From an uncultured Muribaculaceae bacterium (lineage in GTDB: Bacteria > Bacteroidota > Bacteroidia > Bacteroidales > Muribaculaceae): a DNA stretch of 39,033 nucleotides. The translations under genes and the position numbers were made by a program. The notes under the pieces were generated by a model that saw only the letters and a list, made by a program, of their open reading frames with translations, was not told where the DNA came from and made no database searches. The stretch lies in NCBI GenBank assembly GCA_947386115.1, contig CANDNO010000016.1, positions 1 through 39,033 of the forward strand. Reading direction: 5' to 3'. Each line of letters begins with the position of its first letter. The stretch's first letter is position 1. Shown piece after piece: positions 16,219 to 24,295 of the stretch.

Positions 16219-19200
16219 TTAGAATTTGAAATCGATACCCAGGAGGAATGTGCGTGGGTTGGGATAGCTGTTGTTGTCGATACCGGTCTCGATGGCGCCG
16301 CCGTTGAGGAAGGGCACCTCGGGGTCCATACCGCTGTAGCCGGTGATGGTGAAGAGGTTCTGGGCCGATGCATACACACGCAGGTTATATTTCTTCATGA
16401 TGCTCTTGGGGAGGGTGTAGCCCACGGTGAGGAGCTTGCAGCGGAAGTAGCTGCCGTCTTCAACGAAGAAGCTCGACACGCGGCTGTAGTTCTGGTTGAG
16501 GTCGTTGTAGGAGAGGCGGGGGATGTCGGTGTTCTGACCCTCGTAGCTCCATGCCTTGTCGAGAGTGCCGCGGTATACGTTCTGGCCGCTGCCGCCCGAG
16601 TAGCGCATGCGCTGGAGGTTGAAGATGTCGTTGCCGAATGTTCCGTAGAAGTTGGCTGTCAGATCCCAGTTCTTGTACCAGAAGCTCATGTTGAGGCCGA
16701 GGTTGAGGTCGGGGTAGGGGTCGCCTATGTAGGCCTTGTCGTTCTCGTCGAGCTTGCCGTCATGATTGCGGTCGGCGAAGATGAGGTCGCCGGGCTGTGC
16801 ATCCTTCTGGATGAGCTGGCCATGCTCGTTGGTGTGGGCATAGACCTGTTCCCAGTTCTGGAAGATGCCCTTGCACTCGTAGCCGTAGAAGCGCGAGATG
16901 AGGGCGCCGTCCTCGTTGCGTATGATGCTCTCGTTCATGCCGCCGCCGGTGAGGATGGGGCCGTCGCCGGTGAACTTGATGCCCTTGTTCTGTACGCCCG
17001 AGAGCTGCAGGCCTACGCTGTAGCGGAAGTCATCGCCAACGCGGTCGTTCCACTCAACGGCGAGTTCCCAGCCGCGTGCGCGCATCGAGCCGATGTTGGA
17101 TGTCACCGAGCCCATCCACTGGGGCAGGCCGAGGATAAGCTGCTGCTGCTTGCCATAGAGCATGTCGTGAGATGTCTTCTGGTAGATGTCGGCTGTGATG
17201 TTCAACCGGTTGTTGAGCATGGTGAGGTCGATACCGAGGTCGATGTCCTCGACGGTCTCCCACTTGAGGTTGGGGTTACCCATGGCTCCCATTATGGTCG
17301 AGGGGTAGCGGGTGGGAGTGGTGCCGAACACGTAGTTGACGTTGGCGATGGTGGTGAGGTATGCGCCCGAGGCGATGGCCTGGTTACCTACCTGGCCCCA
17401 GCCGAAACGTACTTTGGCGTTGTTAAGCCAAGAGCGTGTGCCCTCCATGAATTTTTCCTGAGAGAGGCGCCATGCTACAGAGACTGAGGGGAAGGTGCCG
17501 TATTTGTTGCCTGCGGGGAAGCGTGAAGAACCGTCGACACGTACCGAAGCCGTGAGGTAGTAGCGCTGGTCGTAGTTGTACATCACACGGCCCAGGAACG
17601 AAGCGAGGCTTGTAGAACCCATCGAGCCGCTGGCAAACTGGTCGCCTGTACCGGCCGAAACCTCGTGGAGCAGATCGCTCTGGCCGGGGATGTCCTGGCG
17701 CGAAGCGTTCGACCACCAGTCCTGGTATTTCTCGGCGGTGAAGCCTACCATGGCGGTGAGGTTGTGCTTGTCGGCGAATGTGTCCATGTAGGTGAGGGTG
17801 TTGTTCCAGGTCCAGTTCATGCCGTCGCTGTAGTTACGGTAAACCGAGTTCTTGTCGTTCTGCTCGAGAGCGTCGATGTGGAAGGCGTAGTTGTAGCCAT
17901 CGGCGCGCTGCATCCAGGCGTTGATACCGAACTGGGTGCGGAATGTGAGTTTCTCCCAGGGCTTGATCTCGATGAAGGGGTTCATGAGGAGAGCGAGCTT
18001 GCGGGTGTGGTCGTTCATGCGGGCGAGCGAACCGGCGGGGTTCCACTCCTGGTTATTGTATGAGCGCTGGTAGTTGTCCATGGGGTTCTCGGGGTTCCAC
18101 TGGCTCTCGGGACGGAACACGGGAGTGGTGGGGTCCATGGCCATGGCTGCCGAGAAGAGGTTGGGCGAGTTCTCCCATGTCTCCATGTTGGGGGCGATGT
18201 CAAGGCCTACCTTGAGGTACTTGTTGAAGGTGTACTCGGTGTTGAGGCGTACGTTGAGCTTGTCCCAGTAGCCTACATCAAACTGTGAGTGGTTCTTGAA
18301 GTAGCCGACAGAGAGGCTGTAGATGAACTTTTCGTTGCCACCGCGAACGCCCAGGGCGTAGTTCTGCACGAGAGCGGTCTCGTTGACAACCTCGTTCCAC
18401 CAGTCCATGCCGTCGACGTCGCTGTAGTCGACATAGGGTGAGTTCCAGGGAGCGGTACGGCCGTCGTTGGCGTAGCGCTTGTTGAACACTTTCTCATACT
18501 CGCCGGCCCATGCCATCTTGGGCTTGGTGAGAGTCTGGAAGCCTACGCTGGCCGAGAAGTCGACCGAAACCTCGCCGCTCTTACCTTTCTTGGTGGTGAT
18601 GATGATGACGCCGTTCGAAGCGCGCGTACCGTAGATGGCGCTTGCCGAGGCATCCTTGAGCACTTCCATCGACTCGATGTCGTTGTTGTTGATGAAGTTG
18701 ATGTTGCTCGTGTTCAAGGGCACACCGTCTACAACATACAGGGGAGTCGAACCGTTGACCGAAGTGATACCGCGGATGATTACCTTGGGGGTAGTGCCGG
18801 GGCCGCCGCCCGAGGCGATCTGCACGCCGCTCACCTTGCCCTGGAGAGCATCCATGGGGTTGCCGGTGGTAACCTCGGTGATGTCCTCGGCCTTGACGGT
18901 CGAGATGGAGCTTGTGAGGTCGCTGCGCTTCACTGTGCCGTAACCTACTACGACAACCTCGTCGAGGAGCGAGGCAACCTCGTTCATGGTAACGTTGATG
19001 ACCGACTGACCGTTGACGGGCACCTCAATGCGCTCATAGCCCACGGCCGAGAAGATGAGTACGGCGTCGGCCGGGACATTCTTGAGCGTGAAGTTTCCGT
19101 CAAAGTCGGTCATGGTGCCCACGGGGGAACCCTTGACCAGTACCGACGCGCCGATCATGGGCTCGTCGTCGGCAGCCGACATAACGTTGCCGGTCACCGT

Positions 19201-19263
19201 GTTCTGTGCCATGGCTACTAAACCCATGAAGGCCAGAACAAAGAACAATATATGCTTTTTCAT
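16219..19263 (-). CDS. SusC/RagA family TonB-dependent outer-membrane transporter
   Basis: A 1014-residue TonB-dependent transporter that imports oligosaccharides across the outer membrane using energy from TonB-ExbBD. In order: signal peptide to about residue 19, a carboxypeptidase-regulatory-like domain (about 22-95, with GASVLVKGSPVGTMTDFDGN), the plug beginning EVVVVGYGTVKRSDLTSSIS (about 100-225, with the SusC signature IRGITSVNGSTPLYVVDGVP), then the beta-barrel to the C-terminal strand NPRTFLLGIDFKF. It is intact and of normal length. It sits between the surface glycan-binding protein and SusD in one operon. Confidence 0.96.
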   Translation of the reverse strand: MKKHILFFVLAFMGLVAMAQNTVTGNVMSAADDEPMIGASVLVKGSPVGTMTDFDGNFTLKNVPADAVLIFSAVGYERIEVPVNGQSVINVTMNEVASLLDEVVVVGYGTVKRSDLTSSISTVKAEDITEVTTGNPMDALQGKVSGVQIASGGGPGTTPKVIIRGITSVNGSTPLYVVDGVPLNTSNINFINNNDIESMEVLKDASASAIYGTRASNGVIIITTKKGKSGEVSVDFSASVGFQTLTKPKMAWAGEYEKVFNKRYANDGRTAPWNSPYVDYSDVDGMDWWNEVVNETALVQNYALGVRGGNEKFIYSLSVGYFKNHSQFDVGYWDKLNVRLNTEYTFNKYLKVGLDIAPNMETWENSPNLFSAAMAMDPTTPVFRPESQWNPENPMDNYQRSYNNQEWNPAGSLARMNDHTRKLALLMNPFIEIKPWEKLTFRTQFGINAWMQRADGYNYAFHIDALEQNDKNSVYRNYSDGMNWTWNNTLTYMDTFADKHNLTAMVGFTAEKYQDWWSNASRQDIPGQSDLLHEVSAGTGDQFASGSMGSTSLASFLGRVMYNYDQRYYLTASVRVDGSSRFPAGNKYGTFPSVSVAWRLSQEKFMEGTRSWLNNAKVRFGWGQVGNQAIASGAYLTTIANVNYVFGTTPTRYPSTIMGAMGNPNLKWETVEDIDLGIDLTMLNNRLNITADIYQKTSHDMLYGKQQQLILGLPQWMGSVTSNIGSMRARGWELAVEWNDRVGDDFRYSVGLQLSGVQNKGIKFTGDGPILTGGGMNESIIRNEDGALISRFYGYECKGIFQNWEQVYAHTNEHGQLIQKDAQPGDLIFADRNHDGKLDENDKAYIGDPYPDLNLGLNMSFWYKNWDLTANFYGTFGNDIFNLQRMRYSGGSGQNVYRGTLDKAWSYEGQNTDIPRLSYNDLNQNYSRVSSFFVEDGSYFRCKLLTVGYTLPKSIMKKYNLRVYASAQNLFTITGYSGMDPEVPFLNGGAIETGIDNNSYPNPRTFLLGIDFKF

Positions 19264-19290
19264 GTGATGAAACTTGATGAATGGTTATAT

Positions 19291-20931
19291 TTATTGGAGA
19301 TACATCCAGCCGCGCTCGGTGTGCAGGTCGATCTTGAATGTATATTTGCCGGTAGTGGTGACGGGTGTCTTGACCCAGTTGTCGCCAATGAAGTTCTTGC
19401 GGTAGTTTTCGTCGCCCCACTTGTTGATGTCGAAGGCGCCTGCATTGGGATACTGGTAGGAATACTCCTCGGGATCCATGCTGCCGTATTTCCAATCGAA
19501 GTAGTCGGCGTTGCCTGTGAACTTGTCGCAGTCGGGGTGCAGGTTGCCGTAGTAGACAAACTTGCTGGGTTCAACCTTTGACTCAGAGCGCCATGTCACG
19601 AAGTTCCACCAGCCGTGAGAGTGCCAGTTGTGGATCATGAAGTTGGTGTCCTCGCCGGCTTTGAGGTCCATGTTGTAGCAGTAGAAGATGTTGGGGTTCT
19701 TGTTGTCCTGCTCCATGCGCATGATGTTGCCGGGACCGTCGCCGGGGCCGAAGTAGAATTCCTGCCACCAGGGGTCGGGAACGCTGAAGTCCCACCATGT
19801 GTTCAGCTCGTCCTGTCCGTAGTGCATGTGCATGACGGGGTTGATGGCATCGGCTACGGCGTAGTCGCGCATGGTGTAAGTGCGGTTCCAGGTGTCGACA
19901 TAGAACTCATAGTAGGTCTGAGCCTTGTCGAGCTTGATCTTGTTTACCTCGTCGGGGTCGTCGCCAAGCTCGTTGGCGTTCTCCTTCGAGGGGGCAAAAC
20001 AGATGGGGCCGAAGTCGGTCTTCTGGCCCAGGAAGCATATCTCGGTGCCTGCCTTCTCGTTATAGTAGCGCACGCGATACTTGTAGTCGCCTACATGGTC
20101 CATGGCGATGGGCACACCGAACAGGTCGCTGTTGAGGTCGGATGCCGAAGCAACGTCGGCCAGGTAGATGGCGTCGAAGTTGGGGAGCTCCATAACATTG
20201 ATTGTAGACTCGGAGGTGATTACATGTGCGGGATCCTGAACGGCGCGGTCGGCGGCAGTGATGTAGGCCTTGTAGGTGGCCGGCTCGTTGGGTACGGGAA
20301 CTGCAGCCTGGTAGGTGAGGCGTTTCTCACCACCCTCGATGCGCACGGGGAATCCGTCGACCTGGGTCTCGGTGCCGTTGGCTACTTTCTTGAGGTTGAG
20401 TTCCATGTAGTCGACAACGCGGTTGTCGGAGATGTCGACGTTGAGTTTGATACGTGTCTCGTTCTTGATGAGCACGGTGATTTCCTCGCCGGGCTTGGCG
20501 TTGAAATAGGGTTCGGTGAAGTCGGCATCAAGATTGGCGCCGAATTCCTTGACCTCAGTGCGGCCGCCTACATCGGTCACAGTGAGAGTCACGATAAAGT
20601 TCTCACCCTCGGCGTGGCGTGATGTCTGGACGGTGTAGTCGAGATCATACTCCTTGAGGGGCTCGCCGTAGATGGCGATGATGTCGATTGTTTTGTTGAG
20701 ATACAACTCGGGGCAGGACAGCGAGATAGTCGAGATGCCGTCGGCATCGGTAATCTTGCCTTTGATAGTAATGTCCATACCGGGTTCTACGTGAACTGCC
20801 TCGATGTCGAGGTTCATGCCGGGAGCCGCTCCGTCAACATCGGCCCAGTCATTGTCGTCGCACGATGAAAGTGTCAACGACATGGCCGACAACAGAGTGC
20901 TCGCAAACATAAGATGCTTACTTACATTCAT
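19291..20931 (-). CDS. Surface glycan-binding lipoprotein (SusE/F-like position)
   Basis: A 546-residue lipoprotein, first gene of the operon. The signal peptide ends at LSSC (Cys24), followed by DDNDWADVDG, an acidic signal consistent with export to the cell surface. The N-terminal half (about 40-270) is strand-rich and Ig-like. The C-terminal half has Trp-rich stretches (NTWWDFSVPDPWWQEFYFGP and NWHSHGWWNFVTW) suited to stacking on sugar rings. I recognise the role from position and features, not a close homologue. In the archetypal starch system the SusE/F proteins follow SusD; here the binding protein precedes SusC. Confidence 0.78.
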   Translation of the reverse strand: MNVSKHLMFASTLLSAMSLTLSSCDDNDWADVDGAAPGMNLDIEAVHVEPGMDITIKGKITDADGISTISLSCPELYLNKTIDIIAIYGEPLKEYDLDYTVQTSRHAEGENFIVTLTVTDVGGRTEVKEFGANLDADFTEPYFNAKPGEEITVLIKNETRIKLNVDISDNRVVDYMELNLKKVANGTETQVDGFPVRIEGGEKRLTYQAAVPVPNEPATYKAYITAADRAVQDPAHVITSESTINVMELPNFDAIYLADVASASDLNSDLFGVPIAMDHVGDYKYRVRYYNEKAGTEICFLGQKTDFGPICFAPSKENANELGDDPDEVNKIKLDKAQTYYEFYVDTWNRTYTMRDYAVADAINPVMHMHYGQDELNTWWDFSVPDPWWQEFYFGPGDGPGNIMRMEQDNKNPNIFYCYNMDLKAGEDTNFMIHNWHSHGWWNFVTWRSESKVEPSKFVYYGNLHPDCDKFTGNADYFDWKYGSMDPEEYSYQYPNAGAFDINKWGDENYRKNFIGDNWVKTPVTTTGKYTFKIDLHTERGWMYLQ

Positions 20932-21033
20932 GTGGTAAAGATTAGTTAGGTATTATTAAGGTGAACTTTTAGTCTCTCGTATTCTTTCAGCCAAATCACT
21001 TTGATATTGTGGTTAGGTTTCATTAAAGTCATA

Positions 21034-21064
21034 CAAATTTAGCATGATTTTTTTCAGAAGGTGA
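21034..21064 (-). promoter_or_regulatory. Predicted PUL operon promoter
   Basis: On the minus strand TAAATTTG (21041-21034) matches TAnnTTTG; 19 bases upstream is TCAC (21064-21061) rather than TTTG. The transcript would carry a leader of about 95 bases. A run of nine C (nine G on the transcribed strand, 21071-21079) lies just upstream. No regulator gene is adjacent. Confidence 0.45.
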
Positions 21065-21148
21065 AATTTACCCCCCCCCATTTAACAATTTTTAACCGAG
21101 TGGAATTTATTTAGCCTGCGTATGGGTGGTTTTGTGAATGAATAATAT

Positions 21149-21156
21149 TAACTTTG
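21149..21156 (+). promoter_or_regulatory. Predicted -7 box of pyrH
   Basis: TAACTTTG matches TAnnTTTG exactly. The -33 position (21126-21129, GTGG) does not match TTTG. The start codon is 29 bases downstream. The same intergenic space serves the divergent PUL operon. Confidence 0.45.
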
Positions 21157-21184
21157 TGCAATAACATCAAAACAATAAAAAACG

Positions 21185-21895
21185 ATGAGAACAAAATACA
21201 ATAGAGTGTTACTCAAACTGAGCGGTGAGTCGCTCATGGGTCATCAGGGATATGGTATTGACAACGAGCGTCTTGGTGAGTATGCCCGCCAGATTACCGA
21301 AATTGCCCGCGGTGGCGTTCAAGTGGCAATCGTGATAGGCGGCGGCAACATTTTCCGCGGCCTGCAGGGTGCGGCCAAGGGCTTCGACCGTGTCAAGGGT
21401 GACCAGATGGGAATGCTCGCAACGGTCATCAACTCGCTGGCGTTGAGCTCGGCGCTCGAGGCTGCAGGCCAGCCGGCCAAGGTGTTCACTGCCATCAATA
21501 TGTTCCCCATAGGCGAGCATTACAGCAAGTGGAAGGCTATCGAGGCTCTGAAGCAGGGCCAGGTGGCAATCATTGCCGGCGGTACGGGCAACCCGTTCTT
21601 CACGACCGACACCGGCTCGGCGCTTCGCGGCATCGAGGTCGAGGCCGACGTGATGCTCAAGGGCACCCGCGTTGACGGCATCTATACCGCCGATCCCGAG
21701 AAGGATCCCACTGCGACCAAGTTCAGCGAGATTTCCTACGACGAGGTCTACACCCGCGGCCTCAAGGTGATGGATCTCACGGCTACGGCGCTGTGCAAGG
21801 AGAACAAGTTGCCCATCGTGGTGTTTGATATGGACACGCCCGGCAATCTGGCCAAGGTGATAGCCGGCGAGCCTATCGGTACACTGGTTTATTAG
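21185..21895 (+). CDS. pyrH: UMP kinase
   Basis: A 236-residue bacterial UMP kinase of the amino-acid-kinase fold, phosphorylating UMP to UDP in pyrimidine nucleotide synthesis, normally a GTP-activated, UTP-inhibited hexamer. Characteristic segments: LLKLSGESLMG at the start (phosphate-binding Lys), VAIVIGGGNIFRG (about 45-57), GGTGNPFFTTDTGSALRG (about 132-150), ADVMLKGTRVDGIYTADP (about 155-172) and a C-terminal VIAGEPIGTLV. It is complete and followed by frr after 53 bases, the widely conserved pyrH-frr order. Confidence 0.97.
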   Translation: MRTKYNRVLLKLSGESLMGHQGYGIDNERLGEYARQITEIARGGVQVAIVIGGGNIFRGLQGAAKGFDRVKGDQMGMLATVINSLALSSALEAAGQPAKVFTAINMFPIGEHYSKWKAIEALKQGQVAIIAGGTGNPFFTTDTGSALRGIEVEADVMLKGTRVDGIYTADPEKDPTATKFSEISYDEVYTRGLKVMDLTATALCKENKLPIVVFDMDTPGNLAKVIAGEPIGTLVY

Positions 21896-21948
21896 TTGAT
21901 AGGTTATAGTTGTCAGTTGATAATTGAAAATTAAACAAATATAAAACC

Positions 21949-22506
21949 ATGGAAGTAAAAGATTATCTGAATCCGGCCGAAGAGAAAATGGATATGGCCG
22001 TGATGTATCTCGACGAGACTCTTGCCCGCATACGTGCCGGCAAAGCCAATCCCAAACTGCTCGATGCCGTTCGCGTTGACTATTACGGTAGCGCCGCTCC
22101 CATCAGCAACGTGGCCAATATCTCTGTGCCCGACGCGCGCACAATCACCATCACTCCCTGGGAAAAATCGATGTTCAAGGAGATTGAAAAAGCTATCATC
22201 AACTCCGAGCTCGGTATCACCCCCGAGAACAACGGTGAGGTGATTCGCATCTCTATACCCCCGTTGACCGAGGACCGTCGTAAACAGCTCGTTAAGCAGT
22301 CGAAGGCCGAGGCCGAGACCGCAAAGGTGTCGGTGCGCAATGCCCGTCGCGATGCTATCGAGGGCCTGAAGAAGGCTGTCAAGCAGGGTATGAGCGAGGA
22401 TGTCGAGAAGGACGCCGAGGCTCAGGTGCAGAAGCTCCACGACAAGTATCTGAAGAAGATCGACGACCTGTTTGCCGCCAAGGAGAAGGAGATCCTTACG
22501 GTTTAA
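21949..22506 (+). CDS. frr: Ribosome recycling factor
   Basis: A 185-residue ribosome recycling factor, which with EF-G splits the post-termination ribosome. The family pattern is clear: [14 protein letters not shown] (about 26-39), the long three-helix-bundle domain and the small beta domain (about 31-105), with [15 protein letters not shown] (about 127-141). Length is exactly typical. It follows pyrH and is preceded by an A-rich stretch without a Shine-Dalgarno sequence. Confidence 0.97.
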   Translation: MEVKDYLNPAEEKMDMAVMYLDETLARIRAGKANPKLLDAVRVDYYGSAAPISNVANISVPDARTITITPWEKSMFKEIEKAIINSELGITPENNGEVIRISIPPLTEDRRKQLVKQSKAEAETAKVSVRNARRDAIEGLKKAVKQGMSEDVEKDAEAQVQKLHDKYLKKIDDLFAAKEKEILTV

Positions 22507-22529
22507 GCATTTTGATACAGTCTTGCTGC

Positions 22530-22549
22530 GGACGCGATTTGTCGCGTCC
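22530..22549 (+). repeat. Hairpin after frr
   Basis: GGACGCGA (22530-22537), loop TTTG, TCGCGTCC (22542-22549): a perfect 8-bp stem 24 bases after the frr stop codon, extended imperfectly by TGC and GCA outside. No T-tract follows, so it is not a standard intrinsic terminator. A weaker related hairpin (GACGC and GCGTC, nested in GCTAC and GTAG) follows at about 22573-22609. Confidence 0.6.
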
Positions 22550-22622
22550 CGGCAGGGTTGATACATGGTTGCTACAGACGCCGGGTTTCGCGTCGAGGTA
22601 GTAGCCGTTTAATTAGTTTATT

Positions 22623-23399
22623 ATGCAGACGGTATTGTTTCATTCTACGATTTTCGGGCCTATCCATTCTCGCCGTTTGGGTACTTCGCTCGGTGTGAAC
22701 CTTATGCCGCGCGACGGCAAGGTGTGTACGTTCGACTGCCTTTACTGCGAGGCGGGATTTAATGCCCAGGGGCCAGGAAAGGCGGGTATCCCTGCCCGCG
22801 AGGAGGTGAAGCGACTGCTCGAGGAGAAGCTTGCCGCTATGCATGCCGCCGGCGACCCGCTCGATGTGATCACGTTCTCGGGTAATGGCGAGCCCACGCT
22901 CCACCCTGAGTTTGACGGTGTTATCGACGATACTATCGAACTCCGCGACAAGTATTATCCCGATGCCAAGGTGAGTGTGCTTTCAAACTCGACACGACTC
23001 GACAACGAGCGTGTTGTGGCAGCTTTGAGAAAGGTCGACAACAACATCCTCAAGCTCGACTCGGCTATCGACTCGACTATCAAGGCTCTCGACCGTCCCA
23101 CATCCCCCTCGTTCACAGCACGTAAAGTGATAGGCGAGCTCAAACAGTTCGGGCCGCAGTGCATAATCCAGACCATGATACTGCGCGGAACTCACGACGG
23201 CCACGTCATCGACAACACTACCGATGCCGAGATTGACGCCCTTATCGCAGCCTACCGCGAGATTAACCCCGGGGAGGTGATGCTATACTCGATCGACCGC
23301 AAGACTCCGGCCGAGCATCTTGAAAAGGTGTCACGCGAGGAGCTTGAACGTATTGCCGGGAGGGTGCGTGAGGCCGGGTTCAACGTTTTGGTGTCATGA
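22623..23399 (+). CDS. Radical SAM protein, function unknown
   Basis: A 258-residue radical SAM enzyme. The cluster motif CTFDCLYC (CxxxCxxC, about residues 38-45) binds the 4Fe-4S cluster that cleaves S-adenosylmethionine. Next come a GNGEPTLHP segment (about 83-91), the SAM-binding GGE-like region, and VSVLSNSTRLD (about 118-128). No extra cysteine-rich domain is seen, so it is a minimal radical SAM core of the GNGEPTLHP type common in anaerobes. Its stop codon overlaps the start of the LD-carboxypeptidase (ATGA), so the two are probably translationally coupled. The substrate is unknown. Confidence 0.85.
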   Translation: MQTVLFHSTIFGPIHSRRLGTSLGVNLMPRDGKVCTFDCLYCEAGFNAQGPGKAGIPAREEVKRLLEEKLAAMHAAGDPLDVITFSGNGEPTLHPEFDGVIDDTIELRDKYYPDAKVSVLSNSTRLDNERVVAALRKVDNNILKLDSAIDSTIKALDRPTSPSFTARKVIGELKQFGPQCIIQTMILRGTHDGHVIDNTTDAEIDALIAAYREINPGEVMLYSIDRKTPAEHLEKVSREELERIAGRVREAGFNVLVS

Positions 23400-24295
23400 T
23401 TGAGATCGTACCACGGCCATTACGCCAAGGCGACAGGGTGGCGATAGTATCGCCGGCGTCGATAATCGACCCGGAGCTTGTAGCGGGTGCGGTCGATACG
23501 TTGAGAGAGCTTGGTTATGAACCGGTTGTGATGCCTCACGCTCTCGGCCGGAACGGAAGCTACAGCGGCACACAGCAGGAGCGCCTTGACGATATGAAAG
23601 CGGCGCTCGAAGACCCGACGGTGGCTGCGATACTGTGCAGCCGCGGCGGTTACGGAGCGGTGCATCTGCTCGAACAGCTCGGGCCGGTGGTCGCGCGCAA
23701 CGCCAAGTGGCTCATCGGGTTCAGCGACATTTCGGCTTTGCATGCCCTGTGGTATGCCCACGGCATGACGAGCGTTCATGGCTCGATGGCCAAACAGCTT
23801 GCACTTGGCACCGACACTGCAGCGACCAAGAGACTGCTGGAAATCCTCGACGGTGGACGGCCCGAGCTGAGCTGGGGGGCGACACCGCTTGCAGCCAACA
23901 GGCCGGGACGTGTCACGGCGCCGCTCACGGGTGGCAATCTGGCCGTACTCGATGCCCTGGTGGGAACACCCTATAACTCATTAAGGCCCGGCAACATCCT
24001 TTTCATAGAGGATGTCGCCGAGCCTATCTATAAAATCGAGCGGATGTTGTACCATCTCAAGCTCGCGGGGATTTTGCCGGCGCTTGCCGGCCTTGTGGTG
24101 GGGCGTTTTACCGAATACCGCCCCGACCGAAACTACGAATCGATGGAGGCCATGATAGCCGACATGGTCGCCGAGTATGATTATCCGGTGGCATTCAACG
24201 CGCCCGTGGGGCACATAGGGGAAGCTAACATGCCGCTGTTGCACGGCGCGACGTCAACGCTTATAGTGACAGACGATTATTGCGTTCTGAAATAA
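23396..24295 (+). CDS. LD-carboxypeptidase (peptidase S66, LdcA-like)
   Basis: A 299-residue serine peptidase of family S66, which trims the terminal D-Ala from L-Lys/meso-DAP-D-Ala tetrapeptides in murein recycling in the cytoplasm. Motifs: VAIVSPAS (about 16-23), CSRGGYGA (about 81-88), the nucleophile region IGFSDISAL (about 107-115, Ser in FSD), Glu in FIEDVAEPIYKIERML (about 203-218), and the catalytic His in PVGHIGEANMPLLHG (about 270-284). It overlaps the radical SAM gene by four bases. Its last 35 bases overlap, on the other strand, the end of the phage portal frame, so this gene end is the junction with the phage remnant. Confidence 0.92.
   Translation: MIEIVPRPLRQGDRVAIVSPASIIDPELVAGAVDTLRELGYEPVVMPHALGRNGSYSGTQQERLDDMKAALEDPTVAAILCSRGGYGAVHLLEQLGPVVARNAKWLIGFSDISALHALWYAHGMTSVHGSMAKQLALGTDTAATKRLLEILDGGRPELSWGATPLAANRPGRVTAPLTGGNLAVLDALVGTPYNSLRPGNILFIEDVAEPIYKIERMLYHLKLAGILPALAGLVVGRFTEYRPDRNYESMEAMIADMVAEYDYPVAFNAPVGHIGEANMPLLHGATSTLIVTDDYCVLK

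Noticed and set aside
19615..20622. 335-codon plus-strand frame opposite the glycan-binding lipoprotein
   Set aside because: It is antisense to a gene with a clear signal peptide, lipobox and operon position; its Val/Gly-rich product looks like a shadow.
22530..22549. Rho-independent terminator after frr
   Set aside because: The stem is strong, but no T-tract follows it on either strand.
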